DNA of 64,000 bases from Phanerochaete sordida. Its lineage: Eukaryota > Basidiomycota > Agaricomycetes > Polyporales > Phanerochaetaceae. Position numbers and translations under genes: made by a program. Position 1 is the first letter of the stretch, and every line of letters starts with the position of its first letter. Shown piece by piece: positions 25,501 to 36,188 of this stretch. Under the pieces are notes generated by a model. It saw nothing but the letters and a program-made list of their open reading frames with translations, did not search any database and had not been told where the DNA came from. The DNA lies in NCBI GenBank assembly GCA_019973155.2, contig BPQB01000036.1:186001-250000 (forward strand), in the 5' to 3' direction.

Positions 25501-26740
25501 CGATCGTAGATCGATTCCACTGGCGGGAAGATGGGAAACAAAGGCCAAGTCGTGAGGCCCTGCCCAGAGCTCTGAAAGGGCCGTCCGCTAGCAGAACATA
25601 GTGCGGACGCTTTGTGTCTGCTGTATTTTCAGTGCCTGACGCGCTTACAGTGCAGATCGCGGTAAAGTGCACACACCCTGGTAGCAAACCGTCCGGGCAC
25701 CCGCTGAATCTCGCGAAGTCTATCTCGGTCAGAAGCGGTGCGTTCTCTGCCGTCGTGCTCACATCTGCCGCTAAGTCCGCATCTGTAGGATGGACTTGGT
25801 CACTGAAGGACGGCACAAGCACTCGGCTCGATACGCCTTCACAAGCGTCGCCGGCAGGATCAAAGGACTACAGGGGTAAGGGCGCAGGATAACTACACCG
25901 GTGCTGACGACTGCAGATGTAGCTGCTCTGTGGCAGCGCGACACGATTTGGGAATGGCAAAATCGATGCACGAACACCGTGCCGGCAACGTGCGCTCTGC
26001 AAGACTGCGAAATCTCGACGCTGCCCCACGTACGCGATGTCCTCCGCGTAGAAGTGCGATGTGGCTTACCTTGGCTTCTGGGCGCAGAAAATGGGTCGGC
26101 GACGGGGCTCGCTCTGGGCACAGTGTCCCATCGTCGGAGGTCAGTTCTCGCTGTAAGTCTTGCTAGTCTCACGAGCCTCGCGATTTTTCTTGTAAATCAG
26201 TGGAGCCGCTTGGCACAGTACTGCACGTGCACAGCCAATTCTGTCAACACAGCTTCCCTCGCGAATAGTGGTGCATCGTCAACCGTGACGCAGGCAGGAG
26301 TTCCGTAGCGGGCGACCCTCCCATTTCTGCGGTGTCTACTGCGCGATTTACTCACCGCGTCCACCACGCTTTGCATGCCGCCGCTCAGCGTGAGGCTGCC
26401 CTTCGATTTCATGGCTCCTAACTGTATACTGGGGCAGCATGTGGAGAGGGGCGCACTCAACGGCAGCGGCGAGTTGCTGCGCAAGCTGTGCGCAGAGGCA
26501 CATGACGACGGCGCAATCCAGAACATTTGAACCTAACGAATACACATCAGACTGAAGCAGACTGTACGACGGAGCTCTAACCATGACTCGACGATCGTTG
26601 CTTGCTGGTCAGTAACTTTTGCAGAGGCTTGCGTCGACGCACCGCGCGAAGAGCAGCTGGAAGCGCCTGGCGAGTTTGGATGGTCTCGTGCGGCGGACAT
26701 CGTAGCGTGTACCGGGGCGCAGCGTTGTCGGCTGTACGCT
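22524..26740. other. Gene-poor interval with repeat R copy A
   Basis: No supported gene. It contains a tRNA-related dispersed repeat at about 23810-24340. ORFs such as 24004..24564 and 24760..25386 overlap or flank this repeat and show no family motif. Confidence 0.4.
23810..24340 (-). repeat. tRNA-associated dispersed repeat R, copy A
   Basis: On the minus strand there is a tRNA-like head at about 23918-23982 with A-box-like TATCTCGGTAGGTCAGAG and a weak B-box, followed within about 60 nt by CTTTTTGCTCG, a possible Pol III stop. Homology with copy B (30085-30605) covers this head and also about 350 bp on its 5' side, with landmarks CTTCCTG, TTCTCGCGGAT, CTCGAGCAGCGGTG and CGCGCGCTTTCCGCG. 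It looks like a tRNA-derived SINE joined to further repeat sequence, or an old segmental duplication containing a tRNA relic. Confidence 0.5.
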
Positions 26741-27190
26741 TACAGTAGGCGGGAAGTCCATGGATGAAATTGCGAGCTGATGGTCGCTGGCGCTAGGCGT
26801 CCGCCCTGGCGTCTCCGCCGCGTCTTCCGGCATGGCCAGCCGGGCCGCCTTCCTAGGGCTCGCCTCACCTCTCCACCCCTACATAGCGAGTCCTGCGGTA
26901 CGTACGAGCATTTTAATATAGTACACGTCGTATGTCGTGTCTTGTGGCGGGTACTGAACCCTCTCGGGGACGGCGCCTATGCGCAGGGCTCCGGGACAGT
27001 GTTCCCACGGCGAGCGCATGCGTCCGTCCGACCACGGTGAGTGCATGCATAGTCGGTGTAGCAGTACGCTAATCGTAGTAGCCTCTCTGCGGTGGTTGCG
27101 CGACGCTGCGGGCTGTGAGCAACGGGCCAAGTGCGAGCCTGCGAGGGCCCCTGGCACCGCGGACCCGGGAAACCCTTCACCGCACCAGGT
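26741..27190 (+). repeat. Left terminal inverted repeat (450 bp)
   Basis: Exact inverted partner of 28922..29371. It is flanked on the outside by GTACGCT. Confidence 0.85.
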
Positions 27191-28921
27191 GTTGCAGAAC
27201 AGTTCAAGCTCGAGCTGGACATATGTAGACAGTCGCTCCAACGTTTTGGGAATATGAACACGACCGAATCTACCGGGTGCTTGCGGACTACGCCGTCTCA
27301 ACGGGCAAGCAAGGTATTCCTTGTGCATTGACCAAGCTCTGGGTCAGTTTCACGCCATGCTGCGCTGACGCTGCACACGTCTGATTGCAGTCCTTGGCAT
27401 ACCGCCACCTCGTCTGATTTCTTGGGATAAGGAAAAGTCTGCGCACGCTTTTTGCGCGTCTGGCCGCGTTTATAGCTCCTCGACATGTCTGACGATCCGC
27501 TTTCACTGCCGGACTCGCCCGGACGTCACCTTCGGTAGTGTCGAGCGCCATGTACGGTGCGCCTTCCTGCTGCTGCCACCGGTCATAGATGTGCTTGAGC
27601 ATCCCTTCAGACGACAAGCTGCGCGCGTGTCGAGCACTGCACGGCACAACGCCGCCATGCTCTGGATCCAGCGATAGGCTCAGGGCCCGCAGCGTACGTC
27701 ATCTCTACTTGGCTTATGCGTTCAGGATGCAAACGCAGAGGTGTTCAGAGTGATCGGGTGCTTTACGACGGGGCTATCTATGCCACAGCGGGCACGTACA
27801 CAGCACGTACGCATCACAAGTACAATTTGCTGTGGACGTGCACCAGCCGCCTACGTTTACGCCGGTGTGGTCCTGTCCTACACCTTCCGCGCAGGCAGTG
27901 CTCCAGCCCAATGACCGCTCCATTGCCGGCAGCCCCAAGCATTCCTGTGACACATAGGGGCACTTAAGGGCAACGGACTGCACTAATCTCATCTCCGCTG
28001 CTCGCATACGGGAAGAAACACTTTGTTCATACGGCGTACTAAGTCCCTCAGGGCAAAGGTACACATGCGACTATATTTATCTTCCGCCCAGCTTCAGAGA
28101 TCCAAGGCGTAGCACCCTGCAGCGCCCCTCGTGACCCGGGGTTTGTTGAACTACTACTTATTCCATACTGACCAATTGTGGCAAATTACAGCATGTGCAA
28201 CGGGACGCCAGAAAATCCCGTCTCTGCAGGTGACAAGCGTCGCGGCAGGTCTCATGAGGATTGCCAGCGGACGCCGTTACACATCTGCAGAAGCGCAGAG
28301 AACGCACGGTGCGACACGGGCATTGAATATAAGCCCAACATCAAGGCCCTGAACAGAGCCGGATACTTGGTACATAGCCGTCGCGAGGGCGTACGCGGAG
28401 AGTCGGTGGGGACGCGGCAGAGAGCGAAGGAGTGCATAGCGTCGCGCATGAGCGCCGCCCGAGATATGCACACACCAGTAGCGCTAGCGAAGTTGACAGG
28501 TCATGCTCATAATGTGCTACTAGCGCATCATGGTTAACGTTGTCTGAGAATGGATGAAGAGATGACGAACCTTACTGTCAGGATACCCGCAGAGCTCATC
28601 CTGTGGGACGGCCACAATTCCATGTCCGGCATGCTGAACGTTTCATTATTGGAAAAGAAAATGAGTAAAGTCGTGGCAGCTCACGCGTTTCTTTTGTGAG
28701 TTAACATAGGAGACCAACTTTAATCCTGCGATCGGACGCGGTCAGCATTACAGCGAGGCGAGAGAAATGATAGCAGCAAGGCACAATAGACGTTTCAATT
28801 ACCCAGATCAGACGATAGCCACGAGATTCACTACGTTCATAATGTGCGTCGAACTTTGACTCACGTAGATAGGCCTACTCGAGTAGAGTGACCTGCGCCG
28901 CCGATCTCCGTCGGCCGCAGG

Positions 28922-29371
28922 ACCTGGTGCGGTGAAGGGTTTCCCGGGTCCGCGGTGCCAGGGGCCCTCGCAGGCTCGCACTTGGCCCGTTGCTCACAGC
29001 CCGCAGCGTCGCGCAACCACCGCAGAGAGGCTACTACGATTAGCGTACTGCTACACCGACTATGCATGCACTCACCGTGGTCGGACGGACGCATGCGCTC
29101 GCCGTGGGAACACTGTCCCGGAGCCCTGCGCATAGGCGCCGTCCCCGAGAGGGTTCAGTACCCGCCACAAGACACGACATACGACGTGTACTATATTAAA
29201 ATGCTCGTACGTACCGCAGGACTCGCTATGTAGGGGTGGAGAGGTGAGGCGAGCCCTAGGAAGGCGGCCCGGCTGGCCATGCCGGAAGACGCGGCGGAGA
29301 CGCCAGGGCGGACGCCTAGCGCCAGCGACCATCAGCTCGCAATTTCATCCATGGACTTCCCGCCTACTGTA
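28922..29371 (-). repeat. Right terminal inverted repeat (450 bp)
   Basis: Exact inverted partner of 26741..27190. It is followed by GTACGCT at 29372..29378. Confidence 0.85.
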
Positions 29372-29685
29372 GTACGCTGGGGTCAGGCGCATGTTTGCAT
29401 GCTTCCAGTGCAAAAACGCCGGCGGAGAGACGCAAAGAAGGGATTGACACAGATCTCGCATATGATTCTTGTTCTGGAGAGGAGAAGGGGCGCAGACGAA
29501 GATTATGGATTTGTGCATACCCAGCGCGTCACATTTGCTTGATTGTCTACGCACGTTTGCAGGACAGCGCTCTGGACATGCAGATAGTCACCTCGATATC
29601 CTATCTGGGTCTTCGCACGCAACGTGGGTGTCAGCATCCTGAGTAGAGCGCCGTGGATGCATCAGCAAAAAGTATAAGGAGTTCA

Positions 29686-29772
29686 GGCGGCAGGATTCGA
29701 ACCCGCGCCCTCAGCCGGCTGGGGGAGCAAGTCCCTCCAGTGGCTACACTCTGACCCACTGAGCTACGCCTT
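29686..29772 (-). ncRNA. tRNA-like sequence (pseudo-tRNA or SINE head)
   Basis: On the minus strand it has an A-box-like TAGCTCAGTGGGTCAGAG, a B-box GGTTCGAATCC, a good T stem, a D stem and a possible anticodon stem TAGCC/GGCTG around a loop of about 25 nt. A TTTTT follows shortly after. The acceptor stem pairs at only about five of seven positions and position 33 would be C, so I do not assign an isotype. It lies just outside the right end of the 2.63-kb element. Confidence 0.35.
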
Positions 29773-30084
29773 CACCCCGGCAGAGCGGGTGCGCACGGGT
29801 ATACATGCTGTTCGGCAGTGCGGATAGGCAGTGGTATTGAGGGCCTTCTAATCCGCGAGGTCCCTGGTGTGGGACTCAGATGTGTATGTCAACTACTCAC
29901 AGAGCGATAGACGTTTCTGAGGCAATTTACGTTAGGCTCTCTTTTACCGTGTTGAATCTCGGAAGCGGTTCTGTCGTTCCTACATGCAGACGTTCTTTGG
30001 TCAGCTGGTATGCAGTGCAGGGGAGTGTGGAGATGGGATGAGCCACCTTCCGTTCCGAAATACATTGCTAGCCCCAAGACTCCG

Positions 30085-30605
30085 GACGCCTGCAAAAGTC
30101 AAGGCTGCCGGCGCCGCTGCGCCCGTCGCCGAGCAAAAAGAGCGCCGCCCCAGCGCACGGCACACAGCAAGGCAGGAATCGAACCCGCGACCTCGGCTGT
30201 GCCACGCTCTGACCGTCTGAGCTACAGGCTGCACCGCATGCGCCAGGGCGGCGTGATCGTTCCCTGCGTACCGCGGTCAGGAGGGCTTCCTGGACGTGAT
30301 TAGGTTCTCGCGGATTGACGTCGAAGGGAGCGGGATTTCTTCGCGCGCCGAGAAAGAGCAGAAGACGGACGTACTCTCCAGAGCTACCATTTTTCAATGG
30401 CCGGCGAAGATACTCGAGCAGCGGTGGACCACCGTCGGGCTTGCCAGATAAGGTTCAACATATGCCAAATTTGGTATGTCCTGACTGATTTCGTAAGCGA
30501 CTCTCGCGCGCTTTCCGCGGCAGACAGGTCGCTTTCGTGGACGCAGTTCTCTTTGAATCCTCCATCTCGTCTCGGTCCTACCGTACACATATCCTATCGG
30601 CGTGC
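30085..30605 (-). repeat. tRNA-associated dispersed repeat R, copy B
   Basis: The best preserved copy. On the minus strand the tRNA-like head (about 30171-30232) has TAGCTCAGACGGTCAGAG and GGTTCGATTCC, followed by CTCTTTTTGCTCG. The region 5' of the head (30240-30605) matches copy A and, in its distal half, copy C. Confidence 0.5.
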
Positions 30606-32823
30606 TGTCTACTCCGCCGCATGTTGTCATAGCGCAGCCGTGGGTCGTTCGTGCTCAGTCTTCCGTCACGCCGAGGTCCTGCGGCTTCGAACATCGCGTT
30701 GACGACTCGAACTCGTCAACGCTGTAGCAAGAGGAGAAATTGATGTCTATGCAGAGCTTGAGGACCCGAGGTGCGTCAAAATGCTTCACCAGCTACGCTT
30801 ACCTGGGGCTGATTGTGACTTCGTGCAGCCTTCGCCGACCACCACTCTCGGCGACTGGAGTGTGGAGGACGCCCAGGAGCGACCTCTGCGCATGCTCAGC
30901 GAGCAGGGCCGGAGGTATGTCTGTAGTTCTGTGTATTCCAAGCTCGATCCCATCTTCTCTAGTTCTGGAAGATACTTTGGGAGCTCGAAGTCCGGCGTTC
31001 GCTTGCACAGTCCGGCAGCTCGCCAGTTTGCGCACGCTGAGGTCCTTCCACGAACCAACCACAACCGTTCCACGGCGTATACCAATCCAGTTTGAGCATT
31101 GGTCTTCTGCGTCCCGTATTTAGCCTCACACAGATGACCCTGTCCGCGAATCGTGTCCCTCGGCGACCTCCACGAGCCTCCGGTCGGCCATCGAGTGCCC
31201 ATGCTTCCTCACGCCCTCTCTGTCAGTCGCGCTTGCTCTCCGCGGATCCCCCCAATACACCGACCACGCTGCGCTTTAGCGGTACGCCAATTGGCTTGGC
31301 TCCTATCCTGCTCCTCGCATCCGCGCACGGCCTTGCCGACCTCCCTGTAAACACGAAGGTCACCGAACGGACGAAGCATTTCGCGGACGGCGCGTGCGCA
31401 CATGGGCGGGCGCGGCCCACCACGCTCAAGCGGGCCGTGTACACCGAGCTAACGCGAAACGTATGCCGCGCTACCCGCGGGGCACTTCGGGGCGCTGCTC
31501 GACGACGACATCGCGATCAAGGCACGACTTGAGCGGTGCTCATTCAGACGGACCTGCAGGGCGCTTTTGGGACGATAGAGCAGCTCTACGAGGAGGCCGA
31601 GTTCTGAGGTGCGTGGTGTGTTGGACAAGCCAGGTCGGCGGCCCAGCTGATGTGTATGTCCGCATCTCAGGTCATGCTATGGAACTTCGACCACCGCGTC
31701 AGACCGTCGCTGGATGTGCAGCCTAGCGCAGGCCGCGGCTCTGCCAGAGGATGGTGCAAAGACCGCCCTGGCAATGTCTGTCCATTCCGATACTCAAAGA
31801 GTCAATAAACGCAGTTTTCCACCCCATTGTGTTAAGACGGCGACGTCTACTTGAGACCCGGCAACGTGACGCAGCCCCATGGGCGGTCTTCCGCTCTTTC
31901 GCGTCGCCAGCAAACATGATGAGCCCGTCGGGGCCACGCAGGGCGGCAAGTAACGCAACGATGCTGTGATGACCGTGGTGTCTCCGTACATGCATGATGC
32001 GGGCGAGCGTACTGAATGACGAGAGCGCGGGGACGCCAGCGTGATAGGCGGACTCTGGACTCTGGGCACAAAGTACGGGCTGCGTCCTCACAGTTCCGGA
32101 GCCGGGCAAACGCTGGTAGCGCGGACCGTTCCAGGCAGCTCTGCGCAACCACCCGGGATCGTCGATGATGTGACGTCCAGCCGCTCCCACAGACAGCCCG
32201 GCCAACAACACCAGCTGTTCAGCTTCGCTCTACTGCATTGGAGGTGCGGCTTCTTTGCTCGGTGGCCGAGATGGATGAGCATACGATGATGATTGGGTTC
32301 GTTTGACAAGAGCGAGCAGGCGCAGCTTCGTGTGCCTTGTTCAGTCGTTTTGTGAACTAGACCAGCAACGGAGCGGGCAGCATTTTCTCCCCGTATGTGT
32401 CTATACCTTCTCACTTGTCTGTCGCTTTGCTGATGCTGCGGCAGAGTACCGTGCTTCCGACGGCGCTCCTGGCAGCATGTGCGAGACCGGCCGATTTGCA
32501 CGACGCTGATCACATCCTATCATATCCCGCACCGTGATCATCCATCCAAACCTTGCTTTCCCTGGGTGCCATCAGCATTCAAGCGACACGCGACCATGAG
32601 AACAGAGATTTCCAGCCGCTCCTCGTAGGCGGCGGTCCCGTATGTACGTGCTGCATACCCCCCGTGGAACGCGATACCTGATCACTCGAACACAGCCTGA
32701 TGATCACCGTACGCTTCGCCGAGCTCCAGGAGGCGTATAAGAGCTAGGACTCCGCCGTGGCGGGTGCGCGGTTCCAGCAAAGCCAGGCAGACTCTCGGGA
32801 GAATGTCTCAAACAACGCCGCCG

Positions 32824-34697
32824 ATGCTGCCTCCCACTCTTCCGACCGCACTGCCGCCCCTCGACAACACTCTCGGGGCAATCGTCATAGGTACGCACAC
32901 GTAGTCCGGTAAAAGCACGTCCAGGAGCTCATGACGTCGCCAGCTGCAATCATGATCGCGGTGTAGGCCGACACGTACCCGTGAAAGTGCACCGACTGAC
33001 TTGTCTCCGGCAGGCTGTACGGTATCACGAGCGTGCAAGCGTACATCTACCTGCATCGGCCCTCGAGCGATGGGCGGGCGATGAAGAATATAGTGCGTTT
33101 CCTCAGATGTCTGGTATAAATATTCGCTGAAACGGCCCTGTAGGTGCTCGTGCTGTGGTACGTGCTGACTTTCGTCCAGGATTTGGCCCTGCCTGAGCGC
33201 GCGCGCAGGCTTTTGCACACCCTCGTCCTAGCGTTTGTCTCCCAAACGATATACTACTATTCCGTGACGAGCTTCATGAACCCGCTGGCCCTCAAGCTTT
33301 GCCCGTGGTGCGTACCGCCGACCGCGGTGCTGCGTCCTATCGCGCTGACAGTCTTATCCTCTTGACCAGGAGTTTCGCAGCAAATATGGTCGCTGGAGTA
33401 CGTGTTGTGCCGACGGTTAGAGCGTCTCTGACCGTCGCGTGCCCAGGAGGTCCTCGAGTCGACGGTGACATTGTACGTCTCCTCACTCCAGTGTATCCTA
33501 TGACATTCTGACGGAGATGAACTAGCGTCTTTGCGTACAAAATCTACAAGCGTGCGTAGGCTCTCATTAATCTCGGTACAGATAATAATCTCATCCGCTC
33601 GTCAGTAAGCGGAAGCTTGAAACCCTTGATATTTATTGTAAGTCACCATGTCATGTGGGTCTGGACAACGTACTTACTCATGTGCTATAGATGCCTCCGC
33701 CGGTCATCTGCTCTGGTCCGTATCTGCTCCCTGTTCTCTGTGTCTGACCACTCAACTTCGGCTCGCAGTCGGAGCCTTTGGTTTGTGGACGTTTTATTTT
33801 CCCCAAGACGTCACTCTGACTACGGTTGATAGCTATTGTCGGGCTCGTGTGAGCATCTCCAATCTTCGCTCAGGCGAAAAGCTGCTCACTTTACCAGACT
33901 GAAGAACCCTTCGTTCGACGAGTTTGAAGATCGCTATGCCGTACGCTCTTGTCCTCGCACCGCGCTGGTGCGCTACTGAGCGAATACACAGTGGCTGTGG
34001 TATGCCTCATTTGGCCTGCAGGCGTTCTCGGACTGCACAATCACCGCCGCGCTCGTCGTGCTGCTCATCAAGCGGCGCACCGGCTTCAAGCGGACGGACT
34101 CGATCATCCACACACTAACGGTCTACTGCATCAACACTTGCGCTCTGACCAGGTGCGTTGCAGATTATGTCCGGACGAGAAGGCGCTGACATCCGCGCAG
34201 TGCAGTGTCACTTGCCTCCGTCATCACAGTAGGCCGCCGCGAGTCGCCTCTAGGGAACCGCTGACATCTATGCAGAACGCCGTGATGCCCCGCAATTTTA
34301 TACACATCGCATTCGCACAGGTCCTTCCGACACGTACGTTACCCTAAGTATTCCTGCATCACCTGAGCTGAATTTACTATCAGTGATGTGCAACTCACTG
34401 CTCGCGCTGCTGAACTCACGCGATACGCTGTACGAGGCGCGCGGCGGGCAGGTCGTGTCCGTCCACCTCTCGCGCCTCCGTGGCGCCTTTGGAAAGTCGG
34501 CCGCGCTGGATGGCGCGCGTGCTCGCAAAGCGCATGGCGTCGAACTTGTCGGAAAAGGCCAGGTATGATTTCTCTACCAGGCATTTGGACTGTGCTGATC
34601 GTGTCTTCAGGATATCCTCAACGTTTCTCAACATGCCACTGAGAGCTCAGTGGACTTGGAGCCAGTGCTTGCGGAAGGCATCGCGCTCGCAGTTTAG
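32824..34697 (+). CDS. DUF6534-like multi-pass membrane protein 1
   Basis: Exons that splice in phase are 32824..32890, 32944..32962 (19 nt), 33014..33092, 33144..33157 (14 nt) and 33209..33307, and at the 3' end 34022..34152, 34201..34228, 34276..34333, 34384..34562 and 34611..34697. The stretch 33308-34021 contains further small exons (for example around VFAYKIYK and SKRKLETLIF) that I could not fix with certainty, and one frameshift there cannot be excluded. Family marks are LGAIVIG at the start, LYGITSVQAYIYLHRP, TIYYYSVTSFMNPLAL, KRRTGFKRTDSIIHTLTVYC, AVMPRNFIHIAF and CNSLLALLNSR. This large mushroom family has about seven membrane segments and no known function. It is tandem with a paralogue 1.5 kb downstream. 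Confidence 0.7.
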
Positions 34698-36188
34698 GGC
34701 GCTGGCTGCTGTTACTGCTGATCCAGGAAATTAATCTATACGATGACGTTCTACATGACGCATTCTTGCCAGGCTTCCTCATATTATCGATCCTGCTGTA
34801 CATTCCATGACGTCCGATAGACGTCTTATTTGTGAATTCACTCGAGGATATACAGTTGCGGCTCCCACAACGACGGTTTGTACTCGACACGATCAGCGCG
34901 TAGGCTTCGACGAACTTCGTCTATAGCATGATGTGCAGCTCTCGGCACTAGAACGTAACGCCACCGTCGGCAAAACACTGACCATGATCATGTTCAGGGA
35001 GCCTGAAGGACTGGGGTGCGCGCGAATTTGGCTCTACCATGGTCAACGAGGCTGATTTTGTCTCCATGCGGCCTCCGCAAAGGTACGATCTCCTCCATAA
35101 ATATTGTACAGCCTTTTCAGCAGCGCTTGCCTTATGTCTCCCAGCAGAAGCGCAAAAATTGCAAGGAGATCCATCCTGGATCCCGACAAATGCGTGCTGC
35201 TCTGCTGTCCTGTCGAAATAAGACACCACTCGATGCATAATTCCCCCGTGATCTTGTGCTAGTCCACGCTAACGCCCTCGACAAATCCTTCAGTTTTGGC
35301 GGTAGATTGACCTATCTTTTAGACCTGCGGCGGTCCGGTATCTACTGCTATACGAACGATGCAAGGCCCAGGACGATGCTCCTAGGAGAGGTATCGAACT
35401 CGTCCCACGGCGACCTGCTCAATATCCGGTATGAGTCTTCTACGACAGCGTGCAACATCTGTCGCTCTATGCGTTTCGCAGGCTAGAAGTTAGATCATTG
35501 CTGCAGAACAGATGGGAACCGCGGTCCGAAGGAACGCGCGCTTGTGCAGCTCGACAGATCCTTTCCTACGCTCGCAAAGCGCAGCGCAAAAGGCTGTGTT
35601 TCGGCGCTGACACCACATGCTGAGCAGGAATAGAACCGTCGGGGCGCCGGCCTCCGGCCAGACTGCCGGAGTGTCAGCAGCTGCGCTGTACGTCGTTGTG
35701 TTTGCGTTCATCCAGCCGCGAGCGCATCATGACCCTATATTTTACGCTGTTGTCCGCGGACCGTGAGCCTCGGGGAGATTTACGGGCTGAAAGTTAAGAG
35801 TGTAATAGATTGCTCCGTTGTTGGCGCTGCCCAAGTTGTGCACTATCCAAGTATGCTGTCGAGGCATTGTCACGCCACAGAACAGATATCTAGTGCTACT
35901 TGCGGCACGCTGCCTTCACGGTCTACTCGACCCCGCTGCAATCCTCTGGCCGATGCCTATGTGCTGTGTACAGATGTTGCGCTCTGTGCGCACCCTGTGC
36001 GTCGGCTTCTCGGGGATCTGTCCAAGGGTAAGTGCTACAGAATGCGTGCAGCGGCGAACTACGCTCTGAGTTCATCTCGCCACCGTATATAGTTCCATTA
36101 GACATTGCGTGCCAAATTTATGGTCTTCTCGCTATTCTTACACGACTTCCTAGTTATCCCAAAAGATTTAACGCACTCGAGCGGTGAT
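34698..36188. other. Interval between the two DUF6534-like genes
   Basis: Short ORFs only (for example 35256..35486 and 35763..36092 on +), none with a recognised motif. A decayed third copy of the flanking genes is possible but not demonstrable by eye. Confidence 0.35.

Larger units (their letters stand above)
26741..29371. mobile_element. 2.63-kb element with 450-bp identical inverted repeats
   Basis: The left arm 26741..27190 and right arm 28922..29371 are exact reverse complements over 450 bp as far as I can align by eye; ORFs in the two arms translate identically. The element begins TACAGTAGGCGGG and ends with its complement. GTACGCT occurs directly before the left arm (26734..26740) and directly after the right arm (29372..29378), a 7-bp target-site duplication. 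The 1731-bp interior has only short ORFs (up to about 120 codons) and no transposase motif. Long TIRs with a 7-10 bp duplication suggest a Mutator-like (MULE) non-autonomous or foldback element; that assignment is inference. Identity of the arms implies recent insertion or gene conversion. Confidence 0.85.
29372..32823. other. Interval with tRNA-like sequences and repeat R copy B
   Basis: No complete gene is recognised. It holds two tRNA-like sequences and repeat R copy B. At about 31440-31610 (+) a short stretch reads like the end of a protein if one frameshift is allowed (HFGALLDDDIAIKARLE, then QGAFGTIEQLYEEAEF before a stop). It may be a gene relic of unknown family. ORF 31723..32211 (-) has no motif. 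Confidence 0.4.

Noticed and set aside
29686..29772. A functional tRNA-Pro(UGG)
   Set aside because: The acceptor stem is broken and position 33 would be C; it resembles tRNA-derived repeat heads nearby.
31723..32211. Minus-strand open frame of 162 codons
   Set aside because: No motif, no splice context and mixed with shadow frames on the other strand.
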